NCBI GenBank assembly: GCA_030015575.1
Contig: JASDDO010000014.1
Span: 164,519,911 to 164,583,910, forward strand
DNA length: 64,000 bases
Reading direction: 5' to 3'
Source of the DNA: Agapanthus africanus
Taxonomy: Eukaryota > Streptophyta > Magnoliopsida > Asparagales > Amaryllidaceae
A model generated the notes under the pieces. That model searched no databases and had not been told where the DNA came from. It was given only the letters and a program-made list of their open reading frames with translations. A program made the translations under genes and the position numbers. Below are positions 44,675 to 56,756 of the stretch, piece after piece (positions within the stretch are counted from its first letter, which is position 1; each line of letters begins with the position of its first letter).

Positions 44675-45450
44675 CAGTCTATATCGGATATGGACTGACA
44701 ATGATTGAATGCGACAACTGTAAATTCAGAGATCTTGTTGTGAACGACGTTATAATGACCAAAAGTGTCTTAGAGACAATGAATGCCACTTAGAGTGGTT
44801 GTTCTCGCTATAAAGGACATGTAAGATGTTGAGTATGTGCTTGGGAATTTGATCCATAAGAAGCCATTTCAAGAGCGTCCTATGTTTGCTTTTGGAGACG
44901 CACATAAAGTATGTCTTAAAATTGTTAATCCTGCATGATCACTCTCCAATTTATTACTCCAATCACTAATGGACATGTTTTTATCTTTGATCTTTGCTAT
45001 AAGACTCTTGACGCAGAGAGAAAGATTTTGTAGGTTCCATTTTGCAAAGTCGGTAGTCAAATGTATGCATGGTGTGTACTTAACCATACATACAACTCTT
45101 GTCGTTGGACGTGGTGTTGAGGGTTTGCTTGTTGGGATGAAGTGACGAGGAATTTTCAGGTATTTACGTGGAATTGATCCACTATACTTTGTGCTATGAG
45201 GGATTAGACTTGCAGCCATGTAGACATACAAATGCCAAATGCCAGTTGGGCCAGCAATCTGGCTATGATCGTATCCATGTCCGTACATGCTTTCTTCCAT
45301 AATAGCAGGGCCATCACTCGGAGCAGTAAGAAGCAGGTTGTGTAGCATTTTCACCAAGGTGGTGGAACATGTGGTTACCTCAGAAGCAGCCAAAGAGGCT
45401 GCTAGACTGTAGTGATTTCTCAGGAGTCTGTGTGTGATTCTACACGCAAG
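44675..45450 (+). pseudogene. Copia-1 pol fragment (RT to RNase H), right part
   Basis: It continues the fragment at 24552-25569. Translation on + across stops gives KDM-DVEYVLGNLIHKK (about 44815-44865, RT), YLTIHTTLVVGRGVEGLLVG with RGIFRYLRGIDPLY (about 45080-45190, the block before RNase H) and EHVVTSEAAKEAARL (about 45365-45410, the RNase H segment that usually reads EYMAASEAAKEA). The 174-codon open frame on the opposite strand (44869-45393) is antisense to this and is not a gene. Confidence 0.65.
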
Positions 45451-46867
45451 GGAAACATGGTTTCTCTCTATCCTAGCTTCAATTAAACGATAGCATACTC
45501 AAACAATCTCATATATATGCGAAGTTGAAGCACTTACAGATCTAACGACACTTCATCAAGGAGTAAGTGGTATGAGAAGGTGCTCTAAGCTATAGGGTCT
45601 TCCTTCAGGTCAAACGATCAGAGATTCAATGACGAAGGAAATAGCCGAGTAACGATATGTGCGTTTGGGCTTCGTCCTGGTTGACATGTTGCATTTCAGA
45701 TAGCTTGATAGACCTTATTCTTGTATTTGACATTTGTGGGTGACGACTTTATAGATGCATATTTTAAGATTGATGGTGTGTTGCTTTCTTTCTTTATTAT
45801 CTGGGATGATATGTCTATTTTTTGTTTGACTATTTCTGGTATGGAGTACAAGTGTACAAATTACATGAAGTGTATAAGGTACACGATGTATGCAGGGCAT
45901 ACATTTAACAAAGATACTTCAACAGATAGGAACTCTCTCTCACACGAGAGAGCCCCTTTATACTAAGTAAGTATACAAAGGTGAGACTAAGTGCAAAGCG
46001 TCATCTGTTAGGAGCAGTGACTGTATTGTTGCATACGGGGTATGGCAACAGTGGGGGCACTTAATAAAGTAGTCCTGACCGGGTTAGGATGAGGTTGCTA
46101 TGTACGCTGAGCGACCGAAGTGGTTATCCTATGGCCACTTTACCTGTTTATATATAGCCGAACTAGGGGTCTGACTCGTCGCACTGGGTGCGAGCTTGTC
46201 GGGAGATCTCTGGTATATCGCGGGCCGATATGTCCAGGAAAGTCAACCACGGGGTGATTGGACTTGAGTCTGTACGGTATAATTTTAATGGTGTATACTC
46301 TCAGGGAGAGAATTTTATATCATAGCATATTATCATACGACGTGTGCTTGGATCGTGCACATAAAGAGGTTGAGAGATGGATCTCATCTCCCTCACTTTG
46401 TGAGCCCTTTTGACGACCTCCTTCATGGAAGGACGGGCAGTCAATATACCCTTAACGACACTGGGCTGTCTGGATAGGCATGTTATAAGCGTCTGCTACT
46501 TTGACTGTTGTTTCCTGTTGCAATGACAATATACCGCACATACGAGGCAGTATCATGAAAGCGGGTAAATAGCAGACCTAACTATTCAGAACCAGAGAAA
46601 GATCGATTAGAATATCTTTTGATTGTATCGCAAGGTCAACTCTTATTGACGCCATGGTGGCAAGGTTTAAGAGTGCGATGAATTGAGGGAAAAGTTAGGT
46701 GTTCAAGTATACTTCCGAGAGGGATCAAAGGTACTCGGGCATACATGCCTGATCAAATTTAGGGTATGAGATTTCGCCAGTTTAATATATATTTAGTTTA
46801 TGTTGTTTTTATTTTAAGAAGATTCTTGTGTTGATTCTAACGGATCTGCCTGCAAGATTACCCGCTT
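45451..46867 (+). other. Probable copia-1 3' end and LTR remnant, no gene seen
   Basis: No ORF above 81 codons and no conserved motif. By position it should contain the end of copia-1 RNase H, its purine tract and LTR, but I cannot place those boundaries. It ends at the CACTA terminus. Confidence 0.35.
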
Positions 46868-47410
46868 CACTACTACAAATATGGGTTGCCCCTATGGATT
46901 TATCCGTAGGGGCAAACCACTGCCCCTACGGATATATCCGTAGGGGCAAAAAAATACTCTGTAGGTACAAACGTCGTAGGTGAAAGTCGAAGCCCTGAAC
47001 ATGCCCCTACGGACTAAAAATTGCCCCTACGGAGTTATGTGTAGGTACCTTGTCCTCTACGGCTTAGGCCGTAGGGGCAAAAAAATTATTTTATTTACGG
47101 TTTTTTAAAATAGATTTCTTGTACCTACGGATTAATCCGTAGGGCCAAGTAATAGCCCCTACGGATACATGCGTAGGTACATATCCGTAGGGGCAAAATA
47201 TCAGAAATCTTGATATTTTGCCCCTACGGGTACCTCCGTAGGGGCATGTGTTTACCCTACGGATATATCCGTAGGGGCACACCCAACCCCCTGAAACTGA
47301 GATCAGGGGGGAAAATATCAGTTATTCTGATATTTTGCCCCTACGGTTTAATCCGTAGGGGCAACATATATACCTACGGATTAATCCGTAGGTACATTTT
47401 ATCTGTTTTT
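46868..47410. repeat. CACTA terminus with subterminal palindromes
   Basis: After the 46868 terminus there are at least eight copies of the word CCCCTACGGAT or its complement, arranged mostly as near-perfect palindromes such as TGCCCCTACGG / CCGTAGGGGCA (46887-46917, 46920-46949, 47218-47246, 47337-47364, 47370-47396). In known CACTA elements such repeats bind the TNPA-type protein. The three bases CTT before 46868 are the expected size of a CACTA duplication. Confidence 0.85.
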
Positions 47411-47669
47411 TTTAAAAAAAAGGCCTGCCTGATTTTTTCTCGCCCTGTGCACAATAATATATATATCGATAAAATATAAAATTAATCATCACACAACATA
47501 TATCGCAGTATATAATCACATCTCACGCATATAATATACAAAGGAAACCAAAAAACTGAATATGATATAAATATAAACCAATATCAATATCGTCCAAAAT
47601 GTTTCAAAATGTAGTACAATATGTATCATATAAATAAATACATGTTTCAAAAAATAAGAATCAAAAAGC

Positions 47670-50534
47670 TACCCTAGCTCGGTCCAGCTCTACCTCTGAT
47701 AAACGCTAGAATCTGGCGCGCCTACTCCTCGGTCAATAAACCATGCAATTCGGCACGTGCGGGAGTCTGAGCGGGCTGTGGAGCTGGCGATGTGGTCTGC
47801 GCAGCCGCCGTCGAGGTAGTGGGTTGCGGAGCCGCGGCTGCGGGAGTCTGAGCGGGCGGTGGAGCTATAGGAGCTATCTACGGAACCGCAGCCGATGTAG
47901 TGGCTTGCGGAGCCGCAGCCGAAGGAGATGCATGTGGAGGCTCGGCCGATGTACCCTGTCGCGTCTGGACCTAACGTGTGTAATAACCGTGTAAGAACTG
48001 TGTATTATTCGAATTCGTATCATTATCAAGTTATTTCGAAACCCTATTTGGATATCTAGTTTAGAAAACTGTAGTTTATTTTAATTAGATATGTATGTAT
48101 GATTAATCAAACCTAAGTTTACAACCAAATAAGCTCAGGCTATGTACTAATTATGGGTATGTTGATATCTATAATATGACATGATATTTTACTATAAAGT
48201 AGTATACATACCAGCATCTCCTTCAACTCCTGAACGGTGGCCCTCAAGCTCTCCAGTTCCTGCTGGACACGTCGCTCACTGGAGACGGAGGAAGTAACCG
48301 CCGGGGTGGAGTCCAACCTCATATAGGCCCTGCTAGGGCCCAGACCTCGGCCTCTCTCCCAACCTCCGTGGTGCCCTCCGTGTGCAGTGTCTAGTACTGG
48401 GGTCAGCAGCCTCGGATCGCTCTGTCCGGTAAAATCGATCCCCGAGGCCTCGGCCTGCTCAACTACCTGCTCCTACACCCATATTAAGCAGTAAAGTATA
48501 AGTATAAAATTTAAATTTGAACCTTCCAAATCTAAAATTTCAAATATGGGTAGAATAAATATTAACACTTACGCAATACTCCTGGGTAGCAATGTCGGGA
48601 CATCGAAGCTCGCCCGTGGCGGGATCTGTCGAGGTGCCGTGGACGGCAAAATATGCGGACAGCACGCTCGGTGTACCACCTTGCGCCACGGTCTGAGCTG
48701 TCTACAATATTAGAAAATAACTATTAATATTAGATATATTAGAAAATAACTCTTAATATTGCAGAATATCACAAAGGTCGGTCTATTGTAATTTACCGAT
48801 AACTCCATGGCTCGAGTAATATTCCACGAGCCACATGTGTAAGTGGGGCGACCCCTCTTCGCCGACTTCCTGTTCTCTGTATTCTGAGCGGCCTGTTTCT
48901 GCACAACGCAATAACATTTAGTTTTCTAATTAAGGAACACAAAAAAATAAATTATATCCTAAACAATAAATTACATTTAAAATACATACATGTTTGCTTT
49001 GGGAGTCGAAATATTCGCACAATAGAGGCCATGTCTCTACGTCGACTCTCACAAACGCCGGAGTAGATAGGAGGGCCACTCTCTGCCTCGGGGGTCGCCA
49101 TCCACAGGGAGTAGCAGTCGGCCTTCAGCTCATTCCTGTTGTATCGGACCTTGGTCTGCATGTTCTTCATCAGGCCATTGTACAGAGCATGAAGGTCGAG
49201 CACACTCCCAGGGTGATCAGGGTCGGGTACAGGCTGAAAATCGTAATCCGACTGAAAATACAAAAAAAAAACATTGTTATTAGATTGCAAGTGTTAATAA
49301 TAAATATATTAGATAAATCAAATGAAAATATATATTAATACGTACCCGAGCCTGATCAAAGAAGAAGGTGAATGAGCGCCGGTGCTGCTCGCCCCATTCA
49401 ACGTGAAGTGGATAGTTCTTCACTAGCCGACTCACGTCCTCCATATACCGGCCGAACCTCTCGGCATGAGGACCGGTATAGCGATAGTCAAGGGTAAAAA
49501 AGAGGGGGAATGCTGCCTCCCCCTAGCTCTGTCAGGCCTCCGCCTATAGGACTGATTCGGGCCTCGAGTCCCCCTCTGGGGATGGAGAGGCCCTGCGTGT
49601 GCAAGAAACATCAAGACAATCAATATTAAGACAAAGTTGTATTAAGAAATCATAGTTAAATGAAAATTGAAGTGTGATATATATCTCCGGTGACTAAAGC
49701 ACGAGCCTGGGCCCGGGCAGCAGCGTGAGCGGGACGATAGTTCCTCCGGGGAGGAACAGCCAGTGTCCCGGATGCGGACGCATCCCTTCCAACTAGAAAA
49801 TAAACATTGATGCTAAATTTCCATGAAGTTCATATTTATTCTATAGAGCATATGTAAAATGAATAAATATTTTATATTTATTCATACTAATCTGCAGACG
49901 ATGCGGAGGGTATGGAAGTGGCAGGAGTGGCCCCTGCGTCAGATGTGGACGCACCACCTATAATTAGACAATTAAAAATAGATTATATAAGTAATTGCAA
50001 AAAGAATGTGTAGATCAATAATATAACGTTCTAAATCAATATGCATACACTATAGGATATATAAATATACCCGCAGGTGCGGTGGTGTCACCACCTACAG
50101 CTAGACAATAATAAAAATTGCTAAGTAAGAGCAAAAGGAATGTGTGTATATTTATGATATAGCATTCTAAATCAATATACATGCACTATATGATATATAA
50201 ACATACCTGGAGGAGCGGGAGTGGCCTCTGTCCCAGATGTAGACGCATCACCAACAACTAGACAATCAAACATTGACAATATAAGTAATTTTGACATAAA
50301 CAAGCATGAATATCTGTAATATTACATTCAAAATGGATATGCGTGCAGTATACCTGGATGTGTGGCAAAATCCACATGGAAGGAGGCATTCGAAGGGGTC
50401 TCTGATCTGGGTGCAAGACCGGCTCTCTGAAGCTCCCTACGGAGCTCTCCGGGCGGCAGAACCGCTCTGCCTCTGCCTCTGCCTCTGCCGCGGCTGGAGC
50501 TCCTGCCGTCCCTCGCTGCTCCCGACATCGTCAT
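47670..50534 (-). pseudogene. CACTA second gene (plant transposase, Ptta/En/Spm-type), multi-exon
   Basis: Exon-like blocks on - in order: start near 50528-50534 (MSGAARDGRSSSRGRG, Arg/Gly-rich); three small exons with related DASTSGTEATPAPP-type peptides (about 50254-50205, 50100-50073, 49960-49890); an exon with PPRRNYRPAHAA near 49790-49690; a block with GPHAERFGRYMEDVSRLVKN (about 49490-49345); a block with SGPPIYSGVCESRRRD (about 49253-48990); then blocks near 48900-48800, 48700-48570 and 48480-48215. The last of these ends in a predicted coiled coil (ERRVQQELESLRATVQELKE). An Ala/Pro-rich C-terminus follows (47960-47700) with two in-frame stops. Splice sites are by eye. In the family this protein binds subterminal repeats. 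Confidence 0.65.
49880..50350 (-). repeat. Tandem duplication of a small exon with its intron
   Basis: Three diverged units of roughly 120-150 bp each contain a short GC-rich exon-like piece (GG.GC...ACATC.GA family) and an AT-rich part with CATTCTAAATCAATATACATG and TGTAGACGCATCACC words. Confidence 0.6.
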
Positions 50535-50639
50535 CAAATCTAGATAAACGGTTCGTGGACGCATTAGAACAATCATTAAAAGTATTGACTATATATGTAT
50601 AGATCATAAAATGTGAAGTAATAATATAACATTACTGAT

Positions 50640-53600
50640 AACCTTTTTCGTTTCGTGGGCGCATTATACATATCTACTTGGATTTCATCGTCGATGTCAT
50701 TTCTAACCCGGATCCCCTATTCCGAAAGGTAACGGGACTGGCCGTAACTTTATGATCGGCCGAAGACAACCCATCCTTCGAAACAGACGGTCGGAGCACT
50801 CTAAACCTTCTCTCTTCTTCGTCCTCATCGCTGTCCTTGAATTCTGGGACATCGTAGACATCTCTGGGTTTCCATCGGCATACAACACTCCATCACGGAT
50901 GCTTCAAACACTGTGAGTAGTATACTTGGAACGCTTGGTTCGGAAAGATAAACGGATCTTCCTGACCGTAAAATCGAAGTGTGTTCACACTGGTCAATCC
51001 ATATTCATCTTTCCAAGTCCCAAGATTGCTTCTCCAGTTGTCCGTATCAGTTCGCGTATCGTACCAAGTACACTGGAATATATAAAAGGGTTCTGATCGT
51101 CCGGGATAGTGGATGCCGAGTATACAATTTAAGTACCCATAATAAATCACACCGTCCGATCCTACCATCGTAATCCCACTATTCTGAGTAGTTCTAGATG
51201 TTTCTATGTCCTTAACTTCGAATTTGTATCCAAGGAAACCAAATCCTTTGTAATATGCAACCTCCATACTAGGAAATTGAGCTAAACATCTTGAATCACT
51301 CTCAAATGATGCAGACAAGTTCGGATCGTGGATCTAACAAAACAAATTTTACGAAAAATACATAACGATACAAGTTTAGATTAAAACTGATAGCAATAAA
51401 ATGTTATTCGAATAACTTACATGATCTGTGACCCAATCATAAAAATTATCCTGATGATATTTTTCCAATTGTTCTTCGTTCTAATCAGGATGCCCATCAC
51501 GTACCTCGTTAAAATGAATTCTGTTTTCGACAAATAATGGTGACATTAATATTATATCATTTCATACACACACAAACACAGATATAACAATTAATCCAAA
51601 AAAAAAACTTACTCTCTAATTTGTTCAAGAAATACGCAATTAAGCAAGATAAACCGGTATATCTTGTTGATAAACATAATGTCTACCCTCTTATACTCGG
51701 CTTAACCATATGGCCCGTCTTGAATTCTTCGAGGCCGGTTAAGTATTGTCTCAATGTTCTCGTCCAGATAGCGGGAACAAAATGTGGTTGCTTCATTAAG
51801 AAGATAACCTTGCATGATAGAACCCACTGGTCGATTTTTATTGCGTATATACTTCTTAAGAGTGTAGAGGTATCTAATGAAAATATGTTGAATAAATAAA
51901 TACGGGCATACATTACAACAATAAATTTATAAATTGCGCGAAACGAAAAATTTACACGTACCTCTCGACGGGATACATCCATCGATATTGTACCGGTCCG
52001 GCTAACTTAGCCTCAGTTGTAAGATGAACCGTCAAGTGTATTATGATATCGAAGAATGACGGTGGAAAAATATGCTCAAACTTGCAACGCATCAACACAA
52101 TAGAATTTTCTAGTCTATCCAGCGTCACAACCTCCAGTGTTTTAGCACACAACTCTCTGAAAAAACAACATAGGTCGCTGATTACTAGACCAACCGATTT
52201 GGGGAGAGAAGTCCTGAGGGCTAATGGAAGAAGGTGCTCCACGATAACATGGTGATCATGACTTTTCAGCCCATCGATCTTGCCCTTCACAATTTTTATT
52301 TTCTTGCTGAATGATCCTGAGAAACCTGTGGGAACTTTTCTTCTCCGGTTGTGACATATGATAAGCGGCATTGAGAAGTAAAAACTTGCCCGGTTTACCC
52401 GCTACCGGTCTAGGGTGCAATTCACTTCTTATTCCCCACTCTTGTAGATCCATCCGAGCATTCAGGTTGTCTTTCGATTTTCCGTCTTTACAAAGAAGCA
52501 AGTTAAGTATGTGCTCTGATACTCCCTTCTCTATATGCATGACGTCCAGACAATGACGCACTAAATTTGTTGACCAGTACGGAAGCTCGAAGAAAATGCT
52601 TAACTTGTTCCAATATGGTGGTTTGACCTGTTTCGTCGGATCCATCCCGAAAGTCACGTTATTGTAACCATCCAATTTAGCAGTCGCGTCCTCTCCGGAC
52701 AATGGGGATGGAGGTTCAAGAAACTCCTGATGACCATCAAAGTGAACCGTGTCTAACCTATAGGGGTGGTCTGGAGGCAGGAAATGTCGATGGCCGCAAT
52801 AACAAACCTTCCTGCTAAAATTCAAGAATTTCGATGTTGTGTATTCATGGCAATGAGGACATGCTTTGTGACCATGTACGGACCAACCTGATAGCATTTC
52901 ATACGCAGGAAAGTCATTAATTGTCCACATTAAAGCCGCACGCAGTATGAAGGTTGTATTTGTGTTTGCATCATATGTCTGTACACCATCAATGAACAAA
53001 GATTTCAACTCCTCGATCAGAGGTCGGAGATAGACGTCGATATTGTTCCCCGGTGAGTTTGGTCCGTCGATAATAAGAGGCATCATAAAGTATGATTGGT
53101 CCATAGCCAACCAAGGCGACAGATTATAAATTATCATTACAACGGGCCATGTGCTGTGACTTTCAGCCATATAGTTGAATGGGCAGAAGCCATCAGTAGC
53201 CAGTCCGAGCCAGACATTGCGAGGATCGCTACTGAATATTGCGTGCCTCCTATTGAAATCCTTCCATGCCGGTGAATCTCTTGGATGGCTCATTTTTCCA
53301 TCTTCACTTAGAGGAGCACGGTGATGCCAAATCATTGCCTCGGCTGTTTTCTTGCACCTGAATAGCCTCTGTAGCCTCTGTGTTATGGGAAAGTATCGTG
53401 CTATCTTCACAGGTATATCAGGCTTCTTATCAGAATCTTTCGACTTATACCTGGCCTTTCCGCATGTTGGACACTCTTTCAAATCTGAATTCTCTTTCCG
53501 GTACAACACGCAATTTTTAGGACATGCTTGAATCTTCTCGCACTTTAGACCCAAATCAGACATCATCTTCTGGGCTCCATACCAGCTGTCGGGCACGTTA

Positions 53601-54229
53601 TTTCCCTAGAGCATAGAATCTTTCAATAAAGAAAGAAGCATTGTGAATGACTTGTTGCTCCATCCATTTAGGCACTTAATCTGGAAAAATTGGACGAACC
53701 ATGAGAGCGTGGAATACTTCGCATTCTCATAAATTGGTTTTCTAGCATCATTCATGAAATTTTCATATTTATCCGCACGCGGTCCTTGACCGGAAGGAAT
53801 GTCATCTTCGGTACGAATAGATTCACCTAGGGCAGCCTCTACCATATCCTCCATTTCTTCTGATGGAAATAAATTACCGTCTTCTCCTTCTGCCGCATTA
53901 CCGAATTCTTCTTCTTCTCCTGCCGCATTATCGTGTTCTCCTTCTTCTTCTGCCGCAGTACTGCATTCTTCTCCTTCCCCGTGATATTTCCAAGTTGTAT
54001 AAAGTCTAGTAAACCCATGTTTTACAATATGAAGCTCGGCCAATTCTACCTTCTGCCAGTACTTATTGCCACATCTATCGCACGGACAGAGAATCTTCTC
54101 TATTATGATCTTATTATGTGCACGTGCAAATTCAACGAAAGCAGCAACTCCTGCGACAAACTTAGGTTGTATACGTTGTTGCCAATCCACATACATCCAG
54201 TCCTTAACTCTGACGTACTCATGGGCCAT
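50640..54229 (-). pseudogene. CACTA TNP2 transposase
   Basis: ATG at 54229. The N-terminus is a transposase-associated domain (VKDWMYVDWQQRI, CPCDRCGNKYW), followed by an acidic stretch and the TNP2 core (LKCLNGWSNKSFTMLL; MSDLGLKCEKIQACPKNCVL; CPTCGKARYK; LATDGFCPFNYM; NLSPWLAMDQSYFM; CLDVMHIEKGVSEHIL). A DUF4218-type region (SHDHHVIVEHLLPLALR, VHLTTEAKLAGPVQYRW) and a DUF4216-type region (50893-51318; YGYLNCILGIHY, DEYGLTSVNTLRFYGQEDPF) follow. Lesions: in-frame TAG at 53606; a frameshift near 52310-52330; TAA near 51700; TAG near 51485; TGA just before 50893. An intron is supported after PVER (donor near 51961, acceptor near 51874) and others near 51620-51565 and 51418-51336. The enzyme would cut at the CACTA termini; this copy is broken. 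Confidence 0.88.
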
Positions 54230-54364
54230 GTTAGACTGTATAACATATAAATTGTAGGTTATGGTGACTATATTGAGAAATATAAGAACGGGATAGTTAC
54301 TGACAAAGGAGAAAATCCGTGTATATGCTTTGTGTGTGCGTTTGTCGTTGAAAAGAACAAATTA

Positions 54365-56756
54365 TCGAACGTATGTTAACCGATAGACGGGGACTAAGTG
54401 GCGCTTTTAGTTTCATATATGAGTATCGATGAGAATATGAAGGTTTCATATTATCATCGAGTATCATATATTGGTTTTACCTTGAACATCTCGAATCACT
54501 CTCTAATTATGCGTTTGTTGTGTATTCTTGTTGTATGTGTGCGTTCCGGCTGTCGGGGATAGGCTTCTATCCCATTAAGAATGTATAGAGCGAACACCCA
54601 TCACTTGTGCTTTCAACCTTTTCGAGTAAATTTCGGCAGCAACTCCCCGCTGTTCTCCGAGTACACTGTAATAGAATAGATAATCATTTCAAAGCTGTGA
54701 AACAACGTTGAAATGAACATCTAATCTATCTTTGTACATGGAGAATCAGCGGAAAGGTACCGACGAAATATCTCGAAACGGATGAAAACACAAGTGAATG
54801 AAGGCGTTTGCTTTATACATTCTTAACTTGTCCACACGGGACAAATCTATTGGTTACCATAAGATTGAATTTTCTCGTCGCGTAGACTATACGACGGTTG
54901 TTAGTATCGAGCTATACCGTCCGATATTTAACAACCTTCGTATAGTTCTATGTCACGACGAACATCGCACGCATGTTAACCGATAGACGGGGACTAAGTG
55001 GCGCTTTTAGTTTCATATATGAGTATCGATGAGAATATGAAGGTTTCATATTATCATCGAGTATCATATATTGGTTTTAACTTGAACATCTCGAATCACT
55101 CTCTAATTATGCGTTTATTGTGTATTCTTGTTGTATGTGTGTGTTCCGGCTGTCGGGGGTAGGCTTCTATCCCATTAAGAATGTATAGAGCGAACACCCA
55201 TCACTTGTGCCTTCAACCGTTTCGAGTAAATTTCGACAGCACCTCCCCGCTGTTCTCCGAGTATACTGTAATAGAATAGATAATCATTTCAAAACTGTGA
55301 AACAATATTGAAATGAACATCTAATCTATCTTTGTACACGGAGAACCAGCGGAAAGGTACCGACGAAATATTTCGAAACGGATGAAAACACAAGTGAATG
55401 AAAGTGTTTGCTTTATACATTCTTAAGTTGTCCACATAGGACAAATCTATGGGTTACCATACAATTGAATTTTCTCGTCGTGCAGACTATACGACGGTTG
55501 TTAGTATCGAGCTATACCGTCCGATATTTAACAACCTTCATATAGTTCTATGTCACGACGAACATCGCACGTATGTTAACCGATAGACGGGGACTAAGTG
55601 GCGCTTTTAGTTTCATATATGAGTATCGATGAGAATATGAAGGTTTCATATTATCATCGAGTATCATGTATTGGTTTTAATTTGAACATCTCGAATCGCT
55701 CTTTAATTATGCGTTTGTTGTGTATTCTTGTTGTATGTGTGTGTTCCGGCTGTCGGGGGTAGGCTTATATCCCATTAAGAATGTATAGAGCGAACACCCA
55801 TCACTTGTGCTTTCAACCGTTTCGAGTAAATTTCGGAAGCACCTCCCCGCTGTTCTCCGAGTACACTGTAATAGAATAGATAATCATTTCAAAGCTGTGA
55901 AACAACGTTGAAATGAACATCTAATCTATCTTTGTACACGGAGAACCAGCGGAAAGGTACCGACGAAATATCTCGAAACGGATGAAAACACAAGTGAATG
56001 AAGGCGTTTGCTTTATACATTCTTAACTTGTTCACACGGGACAAATCTATGGGTTACCATACGATTGAATTTTCTCATCGTGTAGACTATACGACGGTTG
56101 TTAGTATCGAGCTATACCATCCGATATTTAATAATTTTCGTATAGTTCTATGTCACGATGAACATCGCACGTATGTTAACCGATAGACGGGGACTAAGTG
56201 GCGCTTTTAGTTTCATATATGAGTATCGATGAGAATATGAAGGTTTCATATTATCATCGAGTATCGTATATTGGTTTTAACTTGAACATCTCGAATCACT
56301 CTCTAATTATGCGTTTGTTGTGTATTCTTGTTGTATGTGTGTGTTCCGGCTGTCGGGGGTAGGCTTCTATCCCATTAAGAATGTATAGAGCGAACACCCA
56401 TCACTTGTGCTTTCAACCGTTTCGAGTAAATTTCGGCAGTACTTCCCCGCTGTTCTCCGAGTACACTGTAATAGAATAGATAATCATTTCAAAGCTGTGA
56501 AACAATGTTGAAATGAACATCTAATCTATCTTTGTACACGGAGAACCAGCGTAAAGGTACCGATGAAATATCTCGAAACGGATGAAAACACAAGTGAATG
56601 AAGGTGTTTGCTTTATACATTCTTAAGTTGTCCACACGGGAAAAATCTATGGGTTACCATACGATTGAATTTTCTCGCCGCGTAGACTATACGACGGTTG
56701 TTAGTATCGAGCTATACCGTCCGATATTTAACAACCTTCGTATAGTTCTATGTCAT
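54365..56756. repeat. 600-bp tandem repeat, four units, upstream of TNP2
   Basis: The marker ATGTTAACCGATAGACGGGG recurs at about 54373, 54973, 55573 and 56173, an exact 600-bp period. Units differ by a few substitutions (I estimate 2-4 per cent by eye) and no indels were noticed. The fourth unit is cut at base 587 by copy B. Each unit allows an ORF of up to 62 codons, disrupted in unit two; I do not call it a gene. The array sits between TNP2 and the missing CACTA right end. Confidence 0.92.

Larger units (their letters stand above)
46868..56756 (-). mobile_element. CACTA (En/Spm) DNA transposon, right part split by copy B
   Basis: The left end is CACTACTACAAATATGGG at 46868, a standard CACTA terminus, next to subterminal palindromes. 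Inside, two genes on -, in typical order, encode a TNP2 transposase (50640-54229) and a second Ptta/En/Spm-type protein (47670-50534). The right terminus is not in the window; copy B interrupts the element at 56757. Multiple nonsense codons make it non-autonomous. Confidence 0.88.

Noticed and set aside
44869..45393. 174-codon open frame on -
   Set aside because: It is antisense to a copia RT/RNase H remnant that reads correctly on + (GRGVEGLLVG, RGIFRYLRG, TSEAAKEA); no recognisable protein on -.
54798..54986. 62-codon ORFs in the 600-bp repeats (54798, 55998, 56598)
   Set aside because: Present only because the unit repeats, interrupted in the second unit, no domain.
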